Assembly: GCA_016185125.1 (NCBI GenBank)
Contig: JACPOC010000032.1
Span: forward strand, 62,001 to 126,000
Source: Bacteroidota bacterium
GTDB taxonomy: Bacteria; Bacteroidota; Bacteroidia; B-17B0; Aurantibacillaceae
Reading direction: 5' to 3'
DNA length: 64,000 bases
Shown here: positions 1 through 8,713 of the stretch, one piece after another
How the letters are laid out: the number at the start of each line of letters is the position of its first letter
How positions within the stretch are numbered: the first letter of the stretch is position 1
Notes under the pieces: generated by a model
Seen by the model: the letters and a program-made list of their open reading frames with translations, nothing else
Database searches by the model: none
Told to the model about the DNA's origin: nothing
Program-made: the position numbers and the translations under genes

Positions 1-12
1 CTAAATGGTGGG

Positions 13-31
13 AAGCCTAATGGCTTTTTTT
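13..31 (+). terminator. Short hairpin plus T-run, possible terminator of a gene lying to the left
   Basis: The arms AAGCC (13-17) and GGCTT (22-26) enclose a TAAT loop and run into seven Ts on the plus strand. It could end a plus-strand gene whose body lies outside the window; one frame ends in a TAA at 18-20 inside the hairpin. The stem has only 5 bp, so confidence is low. Nothing else convincing is seen in bases 1-115. Confidence 0.35.
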
Positions 32-115
32 GAGCTCATCCATGTAACCGGTATCGCTTCTCTCATAAAAAAATCGCCTCATTTTTTATCCAAGGCTATA
101 TTAAAGTAGAACAGG

Positions 116-3100
116 CTATTTATATAGTGTCACGTGCCCGGTCATTTCCTTTGCTTTGCCATTAATAGTAGTTACACGAATACGCCAAACGTAAACATCA
201 TCCTGACATATTTTATCTCCTCTCCCTTGATAATTTCCTAACCAAGGATTCTGAATGTTATCGGTTACAAAAATACTTTCACCCCAACGATCAAAAATCT
301 GCATTTGAAATTTTACAATCCCAAATCCTTTTGCTGTAAAAACATCGTTCACTCCGTCTCCGTTCGGCGTAAAGGCATTCGGCACATAAATTCCAAAATC
401 TTCACTAACGGTTATCGTTTTAAGAACTGTGTCAATGCAACCTTTATCGCTTTTCACAATCAGCACCACCGGATAAATTCCTGGATCCTGATAAATGTAC
501 ACAGGATTCTGAACATTAAATGTATATTGTTTGCCGGCAAGTAAATACCAGTTCCAGCTTACAATAGGCGCACCGTAAGATATATCCGTAAAATGCACGT
601 CATCCGCATTTTCAAGTGGCTTTATAGGATCAAACACAAAATCGGCAACGGGCTTAGGATACACCTCGGCAGGATAAATTGCAGTTGCGGTGCAGCCATT
701 AACATCGGTAACAAGCGCAGAAATCTCGTAACTTCCCGGAGTATTGTAACAGGAAGCAGACACCGAACCGTTAGTTGCCGTTAGGCCATTACCAAAATTC
801 CAACTTGTGGAAGATGCGGCAGGAGAGCTTTGTACGGAATAAGTAACGCATAAAGGCGCGCAACCCTTATTTAACCCCGAAAAAATTACTGGTTTCGGCA
901 AAGGATTTACCACAACATTTACAGAAGATGTTCCTCCGCAACCGCCGTTTACCGAAACATTCACAAAGTAAACACCCGAACTAACCGAAGAGGTAGTGGC
1001 AATAGTTGGGTTTTGAACTGTGGAAACAAAACCATTCGGGCCGGTCCAATTATATTGATTACCGCCACTGGCCGAAAGCATTAAAACGGCTTTTGCGCAA
1101 ATAGGGCCGTTAGAAGAAATAACAGGAACAGCCGACGGATTAACAGCAATGCTTGTTACTGCAATATTTGTACAGGTATTAGCATCGGTAATTAAAACGG
1201 TATATTGTCCCGCATTAGCTGAGGTGGCATTTAGAATAACAGGATTCTGCAGTAACGAAGTAAAACCCGGGCCATTCCAACTATAAGACACCCCACCGCT
1301 TGCATTTAACTGGGCACTTGTATTCTCACAAACTGTTGCCCCCGTTGCTGATACTATTGGTGTTGGATTTACTGTTACACTGGTACTTGTTGCACCCACG
1401 CAGCCCTTAGAATCGGTAACACTATAGGAATAAACTCCGCTGTTGCTAGGCGTTGCAGAGGCTATAGTAGGATTTTGAATGTTAGAACTAAAAGCCGCCG
1501 GGCCGCTCCAAGTAAAGGTATTGGCTGCGGAACCGTTAAGTGAAATAGTATTTCCCGGGCAATAAGGACCTGTGTTAGATGCTGTAGGAACCGGCAAAGC
1601 GTTAACCGTTACCGAGGTGGTAGCAATTGCGGTACAAGTACCAATATTTACAAGCACGGTATAGTTTCCCGACATAGGAGTTGTAGAGCCGGGTCTTGTA
1701 GGATTCTGTGCGTTTGATGCGAAAGCGGCGGGTCCGCTCCAAGTATAAGAAGTTGCTCCCGGAGTATTTAATTGTATGGTTGAACCGGCACAATAAGGTC
1801 CGTTGTTCGAAGCTGTTGCGGTGGGTGTTAACACCGAAACATTTACGCTTGCGGTATTGGTGCAACTTAACGCTGTTACCGTTACGGTATATACTCCATC
1901 ATTGGCAGATGTGGCTCCACTAACCGTAGGGTTTTGTGCAATAGAAGTGAAAGCGGCAGGTCCGCTCCAGGAGTAAGAAGTTCCGCCAGTCGCAGTAAGA
2001 TTAATAGTATTGTTTAAACATACAGGGTTATTACTACCAATAGTTATGGTGGGCGTTGGATTTACTGTAACACTAGTAGTTGTGCTTCCAACACATCCAT
2101 TAACATCCGTTACACTATAAGTGTAGGCTCCACTGTTTGCAGATGTTGCCGATGGGATATTAGGATTTTGAGAATTAGAACTGAAAGCCCCTGGCCCGCT
2201 CCAGGTAAAAGAACTTGCAGCAGAGCCGCTCAAAGAGACAGTATTTCCCGGGCAATAAGGGCCGGCGTTAGATGCTGTAGGAACAGGCAAGGCGTTAACC
2301 GTTACCGAGGTGGTGGCAGAAGCTGTACAGGTACCAAACGAAACAAGAACAGTATAATTACCCGACATGGCTACTGTTGCCCCAGATATCATTGGGTTTT
2401 GAACGCTTGAACTAAATCCAGCGGGTCCGCTCCAGGTATAAGTAGATGCACCGGGGTTGTTTAACTGAATGGTTTTTCCTGCACAATAAGGCCCTGTGTT
2501 TGAGGCGGATGTTGTTGGCGTTGTAACAATTACATTTACAGTAGCAGTACTTGAGCAACCAGAGGCTGTTACGGTTACAGTATACAAACCCGAATTACTT
2601 AAGGTTGCTCCCGCAATGGTGGGATTTTGAAGGGTAGATGAGAATGCCGGTGGTCCGCTCCAGGAATATGAAGTGCCTCCATTGGAGGTTAAATTAATGC
2701 TTCCTCCTAAACAAACCGGACTGTTACTTCCTATAATGGGATTTGGCACCGTATTCATAACTACTGTTGTACTGGAAGAATTTATACATCCGTTGGCATT
2801 AGTCACTGAAACGGTATATACCCCGCCATTGCTTGCCGTGGAAGAAAGAATAGTTGGATTTTGACTGTTGGATGAAAAAGAGGAAGGGCCGCTCCAAGTA
2901 TAAGTGGAAAAAGCACCCACATTTAATTGAACGGTTGTTCCCACGCAATAAGGCCCCGTATTTGAAGCAAGCGGTGTTGGCAACGCATTTATAGTTACTA
3001 CAGCAGTGGCAGTACCAGAGCAAGCACCCGTGGTGCCAGTTAATGTATAAGTTGTTGTAACGGCAGGAGTTGCTGTAACGGTACCTCCTGTAGTAGCGCT

Positions 3101-4846
3101 GAGACCCGTGGCGGGACTCCAGTTATACGTTGTTGCGCCCGAACCGTTTAAAACCACCGATCCTCCTGCACAGGCAGTGCCGGAGTTAACGGTAACAACC
3201 GGGGGAACGGGTTGTGTTATTGTTACTGTTGTAAATGTTGTGCACCCTTTATTATCTTTAACTGTAAGTGTATATGTTCCACCTGCAAGTCCTGTATAAT
3301 TCGTTGTTCCTGAAAAAGCACCCGCATTTAACTGATAGGTGTAAGGTCCTGTACCTCCAGCTCCACTCACCAGGACACTTCCGTTAGCCGAGCCACAGCT
3401 GGCATTGGTGGGGTTAGCCGTTATGGTTAAATTGGGAGGTGAAGTCACATTAACCGTTTGTGTAACCGTACTGTTACATTTAGCATTGGATACCGTAATT
3501 GAATAAACGCCTGCGCATAGAGCATTTACGCTGGTATTTGTGCTGCCTGTGCTCCATAAATAAGTATAAATACCATCTCCACCCGTAACAGGGCTAACTG
3601 TGGCTGAACCGTTACATTGGCCAGGACAACTTACCGGAGACGGTGTAGCCGTAGCTGCCAAAGGCGCAAGCAATTGCACAAACTGTGTAGCTGAGGAAGG
3701 ACATGCACCTCCAATATTTGCTGTAATGGCATAGGTGCCGGGCGTCGTATAATTATGTGCCGGAGGAGCTGTGCCTGTATAGGTAGGAGAACCGTCCCCA
3801 TAATTCCAAACCTCAGCGCAAGCTCCCGTAGAAGCATTATTAATTACAGCGTTTAAACTGGGGCCACACACTAAAGTAGGGGCATTAACAGAAAAAGCGG
3901 CATTAGAATTAATCATTGCCGTAGAGTTAACGAAGGATAATGAGAAGCCCACGTTGTTACTAACATAGTTCGAAATTTGAATGGCGTATGTTTTACCGCA
4001 AGCTACGTTAATAGGACCGCAGAATTCCTTGGGTTTTGATGAAGTAAATGAATTATAACCACATGTCACAGTGCCAGCCTGCGCCTGCATTCCAAATCCA
4101 TTGCTTGATCCTCCCGCATAATTATAATTGCAACATGCTAAAGTTCCAGGACAACCCCCGGTTATGTCCCACAAAGCCCAGTCAAATTCAGTACTAGCTG
4201 TATTAGGCGTAGCCGTCCATGCAAGTAAACCGGCTTGTGTTATTGTAAACTTAATCCATATATCCTGTTGTGGCGCACTTCCGAAACAGGCAGGTGCTTG
4301 CCCCGAAGAGTTACTTGGTATAGATGCCTGATTAAATACGTTTGAACAAACATTTATTGCCTGAGCACATGTATTGCCGGGACCAGGCAATGGTGGTGTA
4401 GAATTTATGCATAACTGAAAAGTTCCATCGACCCCTCCGTTCGATGCAACACCTACCCAAACCTGAGCTCCTGCTGTCATTCCCCATGTTGTAATGAGCT
4501 GGGAGCTACCGTTAGCCACTGCGCATGTCTGCAAAGCGGAGCCGGCTGTATTGGGGCACCCCCCCTGATAAATTACAATTTCCGCATTCGTTAAAGTTCC
4601 CGGCGTGATGGTAAAATTATTATTTGAACCGTTAGTTACATAGGTATACCAAACCATATTAACGGGGGCAGCATTACAAGAACCGTATAAAATATTATCG
4701 CTGATGGCTCCTGCACTCGTTCCGTTAACGCAAGCACTTCCACCTGATAAAGAAAGATTAGTTGCAGTGTTGCAATTGGTTGATTGGGAATATAATTGAA
4801 CGGTAGTAAGAACAATGAACAAGAGGACAAGGACAATTTTTTTCAT
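116..4846 (-). CDS. Giant secreted Ig-like/PKD repeat protein with T9SS type B (gliding motility-associated) C-terminal domain
   Basis: A 1576-residue protein that is probably surface-exposed or released and adhesin-like. A signal peptide (MKKIVLVLLFIVLTTVQLYSQ) is followed by a region of about 300 residues with paired cysteines, a PKD-like domain near residue 346 (WNYGDGSP), and a long run of Ig-like domains with repeated cores of the form YxWSGPxxFxSxxQNP. A second PKD-like domain lies near residue 1349 (SWNFGNG). The end, from about residue 1485, has the signature VPNAFTPNGDGVNDVF, which defines the type B sorting domain recognised by the T9SS. The gene starts 17 bases after a small secreted protein gene on the same strand, so the two are probably co-transcribed. 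Internal copies are very similar at DNA level (see the 693-bp repeat). The ligand is unknown; the secretion route is well supported and the adhesin role is inference. Confidence 0.9.
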   Translation of the reverse strand: MKKIVLVLLFIVLTTVQLYSQSTNCNTATNLSLSGGSACVNGTSAGAISDNILYGSCNAAPVNMVWYTYVTNGSNNNFTITPGTLTNAEIVIYQGGCPNTAGSALQTCAVANGSSQLITTWGMTAGAQVWVGVASNGGVDGTFQLCINSTPPLPGPGNTCAQAINVCSNVFNQASIPSNSSGQAPACFGSAPQQDIWIKFTITQAGLLAWTATPNTASTEFDWALWDITGGCPGTLACCNYNYAGGSSNGFGMQAQAGTVTCGYNSFTSSKPKEFCGPINVACGKTYAIQISNYVSNNVGFSLSFVNSTAMINSNAAFSVNAPTLVCGPSLNAVINNASTGACAEVWNYGDGSPTYTGTAPPAHNYTTPGTYAITANIGGACPSSATQFVQLLAPLAATATPSPVSCPGQCNGSATVSPVTGGDGIYTYLWSTGSTNTSVNALCAGVYSITVSNAKCNSTVTQTVNVTSPPNLTITANPTNASCGSANGSVLVSGAGGTGPYTYQLNAGAFSGTTNYTGLAGGTYTLTVKDNKGCTTFTTVTITQPVPPVVTVNSGTACAGGSVVLNGSGATTYNWSPATGLSATTGGTVTATPAVTTTYTLTGTTGACSGTATAVVTINALPTPLASNTGPYCVGTTVQLNVGAFSTYTWSGPSSFSSNSQNPTILSSTASNGGVYTVSVTNANGCINSSSTTVVMNTVPNPIIGSNSPVCLGGSINLTSNGGTSYSWSGPPAFSSTLQNPTIAGATLSNSGLYTVTVTASGCSSTATVNVIVTTPTTSASNTGPYCAGKTIQLNNPGASTYTWSGPAGFSSSVQNPMISGATVAMSGNYTVLVSFGTCTASATTSVTVNALPVPTASNAGPYCPGNTVSLSGSAASSFTWSGPGAFSSNSQNPNIPSATSANSGAYTYSVTDVNGCVGSTTTSVTVNPTPTITIGSNNPVCLNNTINLTATGGTSYSWSGPAAFTSIAQNPTVSGATSANDGVYTVTVTALSCTNTASVNVSVLTPTATASNNGPYCAGSTIQLNTPGATSYTWSGPAAFASNAQNPTRPGSTTPMSGNYTVLVNIGTCTAIATTSVTVNALPVPTASNTGPYCPGNTISLNGSAANTFTWSGPAAFSSNIQNPTIASATPSNSGVYSYSVTDSKGCVGATSTSVTVNPTPIVSATGATVCENTSAQLNASGGVSYSWNGPGFTSLLQNPVILNATSANAGQYTVLITDANTCTNIAVTSIAVNPSAVPVISSNGPICAKAVLMLSASGGNQYNWTGPNGFVSTVQNPTIATTSSVSSGVYFVNVSVNGGCGGTSSVNVVVNPLPKPVIFSGLNKGCAPLCVTYSVQSSPAASSTSWNFGNGLTATNGSVSASCYNTPGSYEISALVTDVNGCTATAIYPAEVYPKPVADFVFDPIKPLENADDVHFTDISYGAPIVSWNWYLLAGKQYTFNVQNPVYIYQDPGIYPVVLIVKSDKGCIDTVLKTITVSEDFGIYVPNAFTPNGDGVNDVFTAKGFGIVKFQMQIFDRWGESIFVTDNIQNPWLGNYQGRGDKICQDDVYVWRIRVTTINGKAKEMTGHVTLYK
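1554..2953. repeat. 693-bp higher-order repeat inside the giant Ig-like gene
   Basis: The word CCCGGGCAATAAGG occurs at 1554-1567 and 2247-2260, and its variant CCCACGCAATAAGG at 2940-2953. Both intervals are exactly 693 bp (231 codons). Each interval holds three distinct Ig-like domains in the same order, so the unit of duplication is a three-domain block rather than a single domain. Unit borders cannot be fixed by eye; the coordinates given are the anchor words. The neighbouring domains toward the C-terminus (950-1500) look like older, more diverged members. Confidence 0.85.
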
Positions 4847-4863
4847 TTTTTAGATTTCTTAAT

Positions 4864-5193
4864 TTAGTTCGAGAGGTAAACGTTTGCAGTGCGGGGAAGT
4901 GGAACAAATCCTTTTTTATTTATCACATTAAATGGAAGTACCATTACGCGTACATTATTTTTTAGAGGGAAATAAACCACCTCGCTTTGATGTCTTTTCG
5001 CTTCAATAGAGTCCATTATCCACAATGGTGTTTCAGTTTTATCGCGTGAATTTATAACTTGAACTTGGTAAGTTCCTTCTAATTTATGGAATAAAGTCAT
5101 TAAACGGTGTGATTCTAATTTTCCCTCATTTTGAGCTGAAAGTTTAATGGAAAGAATTATAGCCAAAAATAAAAATTGTAGAGTACGTTTCAT
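4864..5193 (-). CDS. Small secreted protein of unknown function, upstream partner of the type B giant
   Basis: 109 residues with an N-terminal signal peptide (MKRTLQFLFLAIILSIKLSA). The mature part, about 88 residues, has no cysteines and no family I recognise; alternating hydrophobic segments (TYQVQVINS, VRVMVLPFNV) suggest a small beta-rich periplasmic or surface protein. It ends 17 bases before the start of the 1576-residue type B cargo on the same strand, so it is probably the first gene of that operon. A small secreted protein also precedes the type B giant at the other end of the window (62020-62439), although the two small proteins are not obviously similar. Function unknown. Confidence 0.75.
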   Translation of the reverse strand: MKRTLQFLFLAIILSIKLSAQNEGKLESHRLMTLFHKLEGTYQVQVINSRDKTETPLWIMDSIEAKRHQSEVVYFPLKNNVRVMVLPFNVINKKGFVPLPRTANVYLSN

Positions 5194-5204
5194 GTGCTTT
5201 TTAT

Positions 5205-5227
5205 TTAACTTAATACAATAAAGTTAA
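5205..5227. promoter_or_regulatory. Inverted repeat just upstream of the small secreted protein gene
   Basis: The arms TTAACTT (5205-5211) and AAGTTAA (5221-5227) are perfect inverted copies separated by 9 bp. The repeat begins 12 bases upstream of the ATG at 5193 on the minus strand. It could be an operator or a 5' leader hairpin; the A+T-rich context makes chance possible. Confidence 0.35.
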
Positions 5228-5287
5228 GAAATACTATGGTGAAAAACAAATTATTCCCTCATTAATATGTACCCTTCGCTCATTGTT

Positions 5288-5295
5288 TATTTTTG
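5288..5295 (+). promoter_or_regulatory. Bacteroidota -7 box for the 58-residue membrane protein gene
   Basis: TATTTTTG matches the Bacteroidota primary sigma factor -7 consensus TAnnTTTG and ends 13 bases before the ATG at 5309. No clear -33 TTG is seen at the expected distance. Confidence 0.45.
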
Positions 5296-5308
5296 TTAAA
5301 TTTATACC

Positions 5309-5485
5309 ATGAATAAACCTTGGTTAGGCTATGTGTCTTCCGCGCTTTTTTTAATTGCCGGAATTTTTATGATTGCAGACGAACGTTGGTACGTGGGTTC
5401 TTTACTTATATTGGTTTCGGCGGCAAGTACAGTGCTTAATTTTAAAATGAATGTTGCTGCTAAGAGGAACAAGCCGGAGAAGTAG
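5309..5485 (+). CDS. Small two-helix inner-membrane protein, unknown function
   Basis: A 58-residue reading frame starting MNKPWLGYVSSALFLIAGIF and ending in a basic tail (KRNKPEK). Two hydrophobic segments, about residues 8-23 and 29-44, are separated by a short polar turn (DERW), so it probably forms a helical hairpin in the inner membrane. Support for its being real: a good -7 box directly upstream, protein-like composition, and its place as the only plus-strand gene in an otherwise minus-strand stretch. It is short, so an alignment with relatives is the decisive test. No functional prediction can be made. Confidence 0.6.
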   Translation: MNKPWLGYVSSALFLIAGIFMIADERWYVGSLLILVSAASTVLNFKMNVAAKRNKPEK

Positions 5486-5614
5486 ATGATTGAGTAAAGG
5501 AAAAATACCCGCTCCTACTCTTTGCAGTTGGCCACATATAACACTAATGTCTGCCAATTAATTTTTACCTGTTTGCTTAATTTTAATGGGTGAAATTAGT
5601 GGCTTAAAAAATCA

Positions 5615-8600
5615 TTAATTAATCTCTCTCTTCACTTTAAATTCAGGATTTTTAGGCACATGTTTAGTGATAGCGGCGTTAAAAGCCGTGCGGTTTGTAG
5701 CATATTCTTTTTTAAGATCTTCAATGGATTCAAGCTGTGTGGAGTTAGGCTTACTTTCCATTCCGCAAAAAGATCCATAAAGTTTAGATACCTTTTCGCG
5801 CAATCTTTCTTCATCAGCAAAAATAGAAGTTTTAGTAGTAGCCATAAATTCTGATTTTACTTTTTGAAGATCGTTATAAAACGCTTTCGCATTTTTATTT
5901 TTAGAAAATGTCACTGTATCTTTTTTCATTTTAGCCTGATAAAGCGAGATGGTGTCAATGGTGTTATTAATATCGTTGTAAAGCGATTGCAATTGCATGG
6001 CTTTTTGATAAACCAATTTTCTGTCCTCCAAAGTAAGATCTTTATTTGCTTCATCATGTATGCATTTGATTTGGCTCACATATTCCTTATCATTTACTTT
6101 TAGTTTAACTGTGTAATTTCCGGGCAAAACCATAGGAGCGGCAAAACCTGCGCCGTCCATTTTCGTACTTCCTTCCGCTACTTTAGGGGGAATGCCGCAA
6201 AGATTCCATTGTACTTTATTAATGCCCCTTCTTATACTCCCGGGCATTGATTGAACAAGTTGATTTTTATCGTCAAAAATTTCAACAGTTATTTTTCCGG
6301 TATTTAAACGTTGTTTCATGTAATAATTAATAGAAGGGTAAGATGGGGGATTTCCTGTGTTCCATCCGCCGGAAACTTCGGGACCGCCCCATCCGAATTT
6401 TCCGGTGTTAAGAGTAATTTCAGGCGTTGGAAAAAGAAATACATCCTGTTCCCAGATCTCTTTAGTAAGGTTTCGCATGGCACGAATGTCGTCAAGAATA
6501 AAAATTCCTCTGCCGTGAGTGGCTACAATAAGATCATGCGTTTTTGGATGAATTTGAATATCCCGTACCAAAGCATACTCAGGAATTTTACTTTTCATTC
6601 TGAACCAATTAACACCACCATCAAGAGTTGCGAATAACCCCATTTCGGTGCCAAGAAATAACAGGTTTTTATTTTCAGGATCTTCTTTTATTTTGTGGGC
6701 AAAACCTGTAAACTCTTTGCTGGTAATACGCGTCCAGGTTTTTCCAAGATCTGCACTTTTACCTAAATAGGTTTGCATATCGCCGTACATGTGATTTTCA
6801 AAAGTAACATACACCGTGTTTTTATCGAATTGCGATGGTTGAATACTGCTGACCCATGCCTGAGCCGGGATGCCCGACTTAGTAACAAAGCCCGAAACGT
6901 TAGTCCAGGTAGTTCCGCCATCGGTACTGTATTGAAGATTACCATCATCTGTTCCTGCCCATATCATATTTTCGTCAAGAGAAGATTCAGCTATGGTAAA
7001 TATGGTACAATGATTTTCGGCAGAAGTATTATCCGCACTAAGTCCGCCGCTTTCTTCCTGCGCTTGTTTCTTTTTATCATTGGTAGTTAAGTCGTTTGAA
7101 ATGCGTTTCCAGGTTCTCCCTTGATCCGTTGATTTATAAAGATATTGCGATCCAACATATAAGTTCTTTGGGTTTTTTGCTCCGGTTACAATCGGCGTAT
7201 TCCAGTTCCAGCGCAACTTATCTTCTTTACCGGTTTTTTGGGGCTGAATGAATTCCCCTTTCATGGTTACCAAATTTGTTCTGTACATATTTCCGCCCTG
7301 ATATTCAGAATACACAGTTTTACCATCCGCATCAGGAACAGTCCAAAAACCATCGCCGCCATTTACCCGATGCCAATTTCCGTTACCAATGCCGCCGGGA
7401 GCAGCGCTTGGAGCCATCCAACTTCCGTTATCCTGTAAACCTCCATAAATATTATATGGCTCTTTTAAATCTGCGGCCACGTGATAAAATTGCCCTAGAG
7501 GCAAGCCATGGTTAAACTGCCAGGTAACACCTTTATCTACACTCATGTAAACACCGCCATCGGTGCCAATGTACATCACATTGGTGTTAGTAGGGTTTAT
7601 CCAAATCGCATGCATATCGCTGTGCACCCAGCCTCCATCGCCGCTCGCGTCGCTAAAAGAATATCCGCCATCGCTGCTGTAGGCGAAGTTAAATGCAGGA
7701 CGATAAACACGTTTAGGATCTTTAGGATCAAACGCAATGGTGCTGAAATAAAAAGGGCGAGCGCAAACGTTTAGGGTAGCGCTTTGACTTTTCCAGGTTT
7801 CGCCGCCATCTGAAGAAATATATAAACCGGTGTTCTTACTTTCTACAATAGCCAACATTTGTTTAGGATCGCTTGGAGCCAATGTCATTGCAATTCTTCC
7901 AAAAGGTTTCGGGGGCAATCCTTTAGTAATTTCTTTCCATGTTTTTCCTGCGTCAGTGCTTTTATACAATCCGCTGGAAACACCTCCTGAATTAAAGCTA
8001 AATGGCTGACGGCGAAATTGCCACATAGAGATAAAAAGAACATTTGAATTAGTAGGATCAATTAAAAGATCGGCGCAGCCTGTATTTTCATTTACATAAT
8101 AAATTTTTTCCCAGGAATCGCCGCCGTTAACTGATTTGTAAAGTCCGCGGTGTTTGCTGCTGCTCCATAACGGTCCGGGGGCTGCCACATAAATAATATT
8201 TGAGTTAGCGGGGTCAATTACAATTTTAGAAATATGTTCTACACTATCGAGGCCTATTTTTTTCCAATTATCTCCACTATCGGTTGATTTGTATAAACCA
8301 TTTCCAATAGAAACAGAATTACGCATGTTACTTTCTCCGGTTCCAACAAAAACAATATTCGGGTTTTTTTGATCGATAGCCAGCGCGCCTATTGACTGAC
8401 AATATTTATCAAATTTTGATTCATAAGAAGCTCCCGCATTGGTGGATTTCCAAACACCGCCGCCCGCAGTACCAATAAAGATTGTTTTACCTTCATCGTT
8501 GTTAACGCCTTCAATAGCGGAAATGCGCCCGCTCATAGTACCGGGGCCGAGTGAACGTGCTTCCATCATACCAAACATGGCGGAATTAACAGGAGATTGA

Positions 8601-8656
8601 GCGTTTAAAAAAGCAGTAGTGCAAATTAAAATTAAATGAATGATTTGTTTTTTCAT
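5615..8656 (-). CDS. Secreted BNR/VPS10-like beta-propeller protein (glycosyl hydrolase-like)
   Basis: 1013 residues from the chosen start at 8656 (MKKQIIHLILICTTAFLNAQ, a good signal peptide). An in-frame ATG at 8704 is rejected because the extra 16 residues spoil the signal peptide and are encoded by the terminator hairpin of the upstream gene. The first ~750 residues contain many BNR-type motifs (GLYKSTDSGDNW, GLYKSVNGGDSW, GLYISSDGGETW, GVYMSVDKGVTW), as in sortilin/VPS10 and xyloglucanase-like propellers. The rest holds a beta-sandwich-like segment and a helical, lysine-rich tail. Relatives are commonly annotated as glycosyl hydrolases, but I see no catalytic residues that would justify an activity. 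No T9SS sorting domain is visible at the C-terminus. Confidence 0.85.
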   Translation of the reverse strand: MKKQIIHLILICTTAFLNAQSPVNSAMFGMMEARSLGPGTMSGRISAIEGVNNDEGKTIFIGTAGGGVWKSTNAGASYESKFDKYCQSIGALAIDQKNPNIVFVGTGESNMRNSVSIGNGLYKSTDSGDNWKKIGLDSVEHISKIVIDPANSNIIYVAAPGPLWSSSKHRGLYKSVNGGDSWEKIYYVNENTGCADLLIDPTNSNVLFISMWQFRRQPFSFNSGGVSSGLYKSTDAGKTWKEITKGLPPKPFGRIAMTLAPSDPKQMLAIVESKNTGLYISSDGGETWKSQSATLNVCARPFYFSTIAFDPKDPKRVYRPAFNFAYSSDGGYSFSDASGDGGWVHSDMHAIWINPTNTNVMYIGTDGGVYMSVDKGVTWQFNHGLPLGQFYHVAADLKEPYNIYGGLQDNGSWMAPSAAPGGIGNGNWHRVNGGDGFWTVPDADGKTVYSEYQGGNMYRTNLVTMKGEFIQPQKTGKEDKLRWNWNTPIVTGAKNPKNLYVGSQYLYKSTDQGRTWKRISNDLTTNDKKKQAQEESGGLSADNTSAENHCTIFTIAESSLDENMIWAGTDDGNLQYSTDGGTTWTNVSGFVTKSGIPAQAWVSSIQPSQFDKNTVYVTFENHMYGDMQTYLGKSADLGKTWTRITSKEFTGFAHKIKEDPENKNLLFLGTEMGLFATLDGGVNWFRMKSKIPEYALVRDIQIHPKTHDLIVATHGRGIFILDDIRAMRNLTKEIWEQDVFLFPTPEITLNTGKFGWGGPEVSGGWNTGNPPSYPSINYYMKQRLNTGKITVEIFDDKNQLVQSMPGSIRRGINKVQWNLCGIPPKVAEGSTKMDGAGFAAPMVLPGNYTVKLKVNDKEYVSQIKCIHDEANKDLTLEDRKLVYQKAMQLQSLYNDINNTIDTISLYQAKMKKDTVTFSKNKNAKAFYNDLQKVKSEFMATTKTSIFADEERLREKVSKLYGSFCGMESKPNSTQLESIEDLKKEYATNRTAFNAAITKHVPKNPEFKVKREIN

Positions 8657-8678
8657 ATAGGGGGTTTTAAAAATAAGA

Positions 8679-8700
8679 ACGGCCTGCAATTGCAGGCCGT
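8679..8700 (-). terminator. Rho-independent terminator of the LolA-like gene
   Basis: A perfect 22-bp palindrome (ACGGCCTGCAATTGCAGGCCGT) that can fold as a 9-bp G+C-rich stem with an AATT loop, followed on the minus strand by TCTTATTTTT. It lies 13 bases after the stop of the gene ending at 8714. Confidence 0.75.
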
Positions 8701-8713
8701 GCAATAGAAAAAA

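Noticed and set aside
5-109. A 34-codon plus-strand frame and two ~21-codon minus-strand frames at the left edge
   Set aside because: They overlap each other, have no promoter or recognisable sequence, and are within chance length.
1500-3000. Regularly spaced similar DNA that could suggest a CRISPR or satellite array
   Set aside because: The repeats are in-frame Ig-like codons with a 231-codon higher period and no spacer structure.
305-4331. Many open frames of 60-116 codons antisense to the giant Ig-like gene
   Set aside because: They follow the periodic Thr/Ser/Pro/Gly-rich coding of the sense strand, lack protein-like composition, and repeat with the domain period.
5660-7774. Plus-strand frames of 60-108 codons opposite the beta-propeller gene
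   Set aside because: They are antisense shadows; the minus-strand frame carries clear BNR motifs and a signal peptide.
8657-8704. Upstream in-frame ATG of the beta-propeller gene at 8704
   Set aside because: The extension is encoded by the terminator palindrome of the previous gene and destroys the signal peptide.
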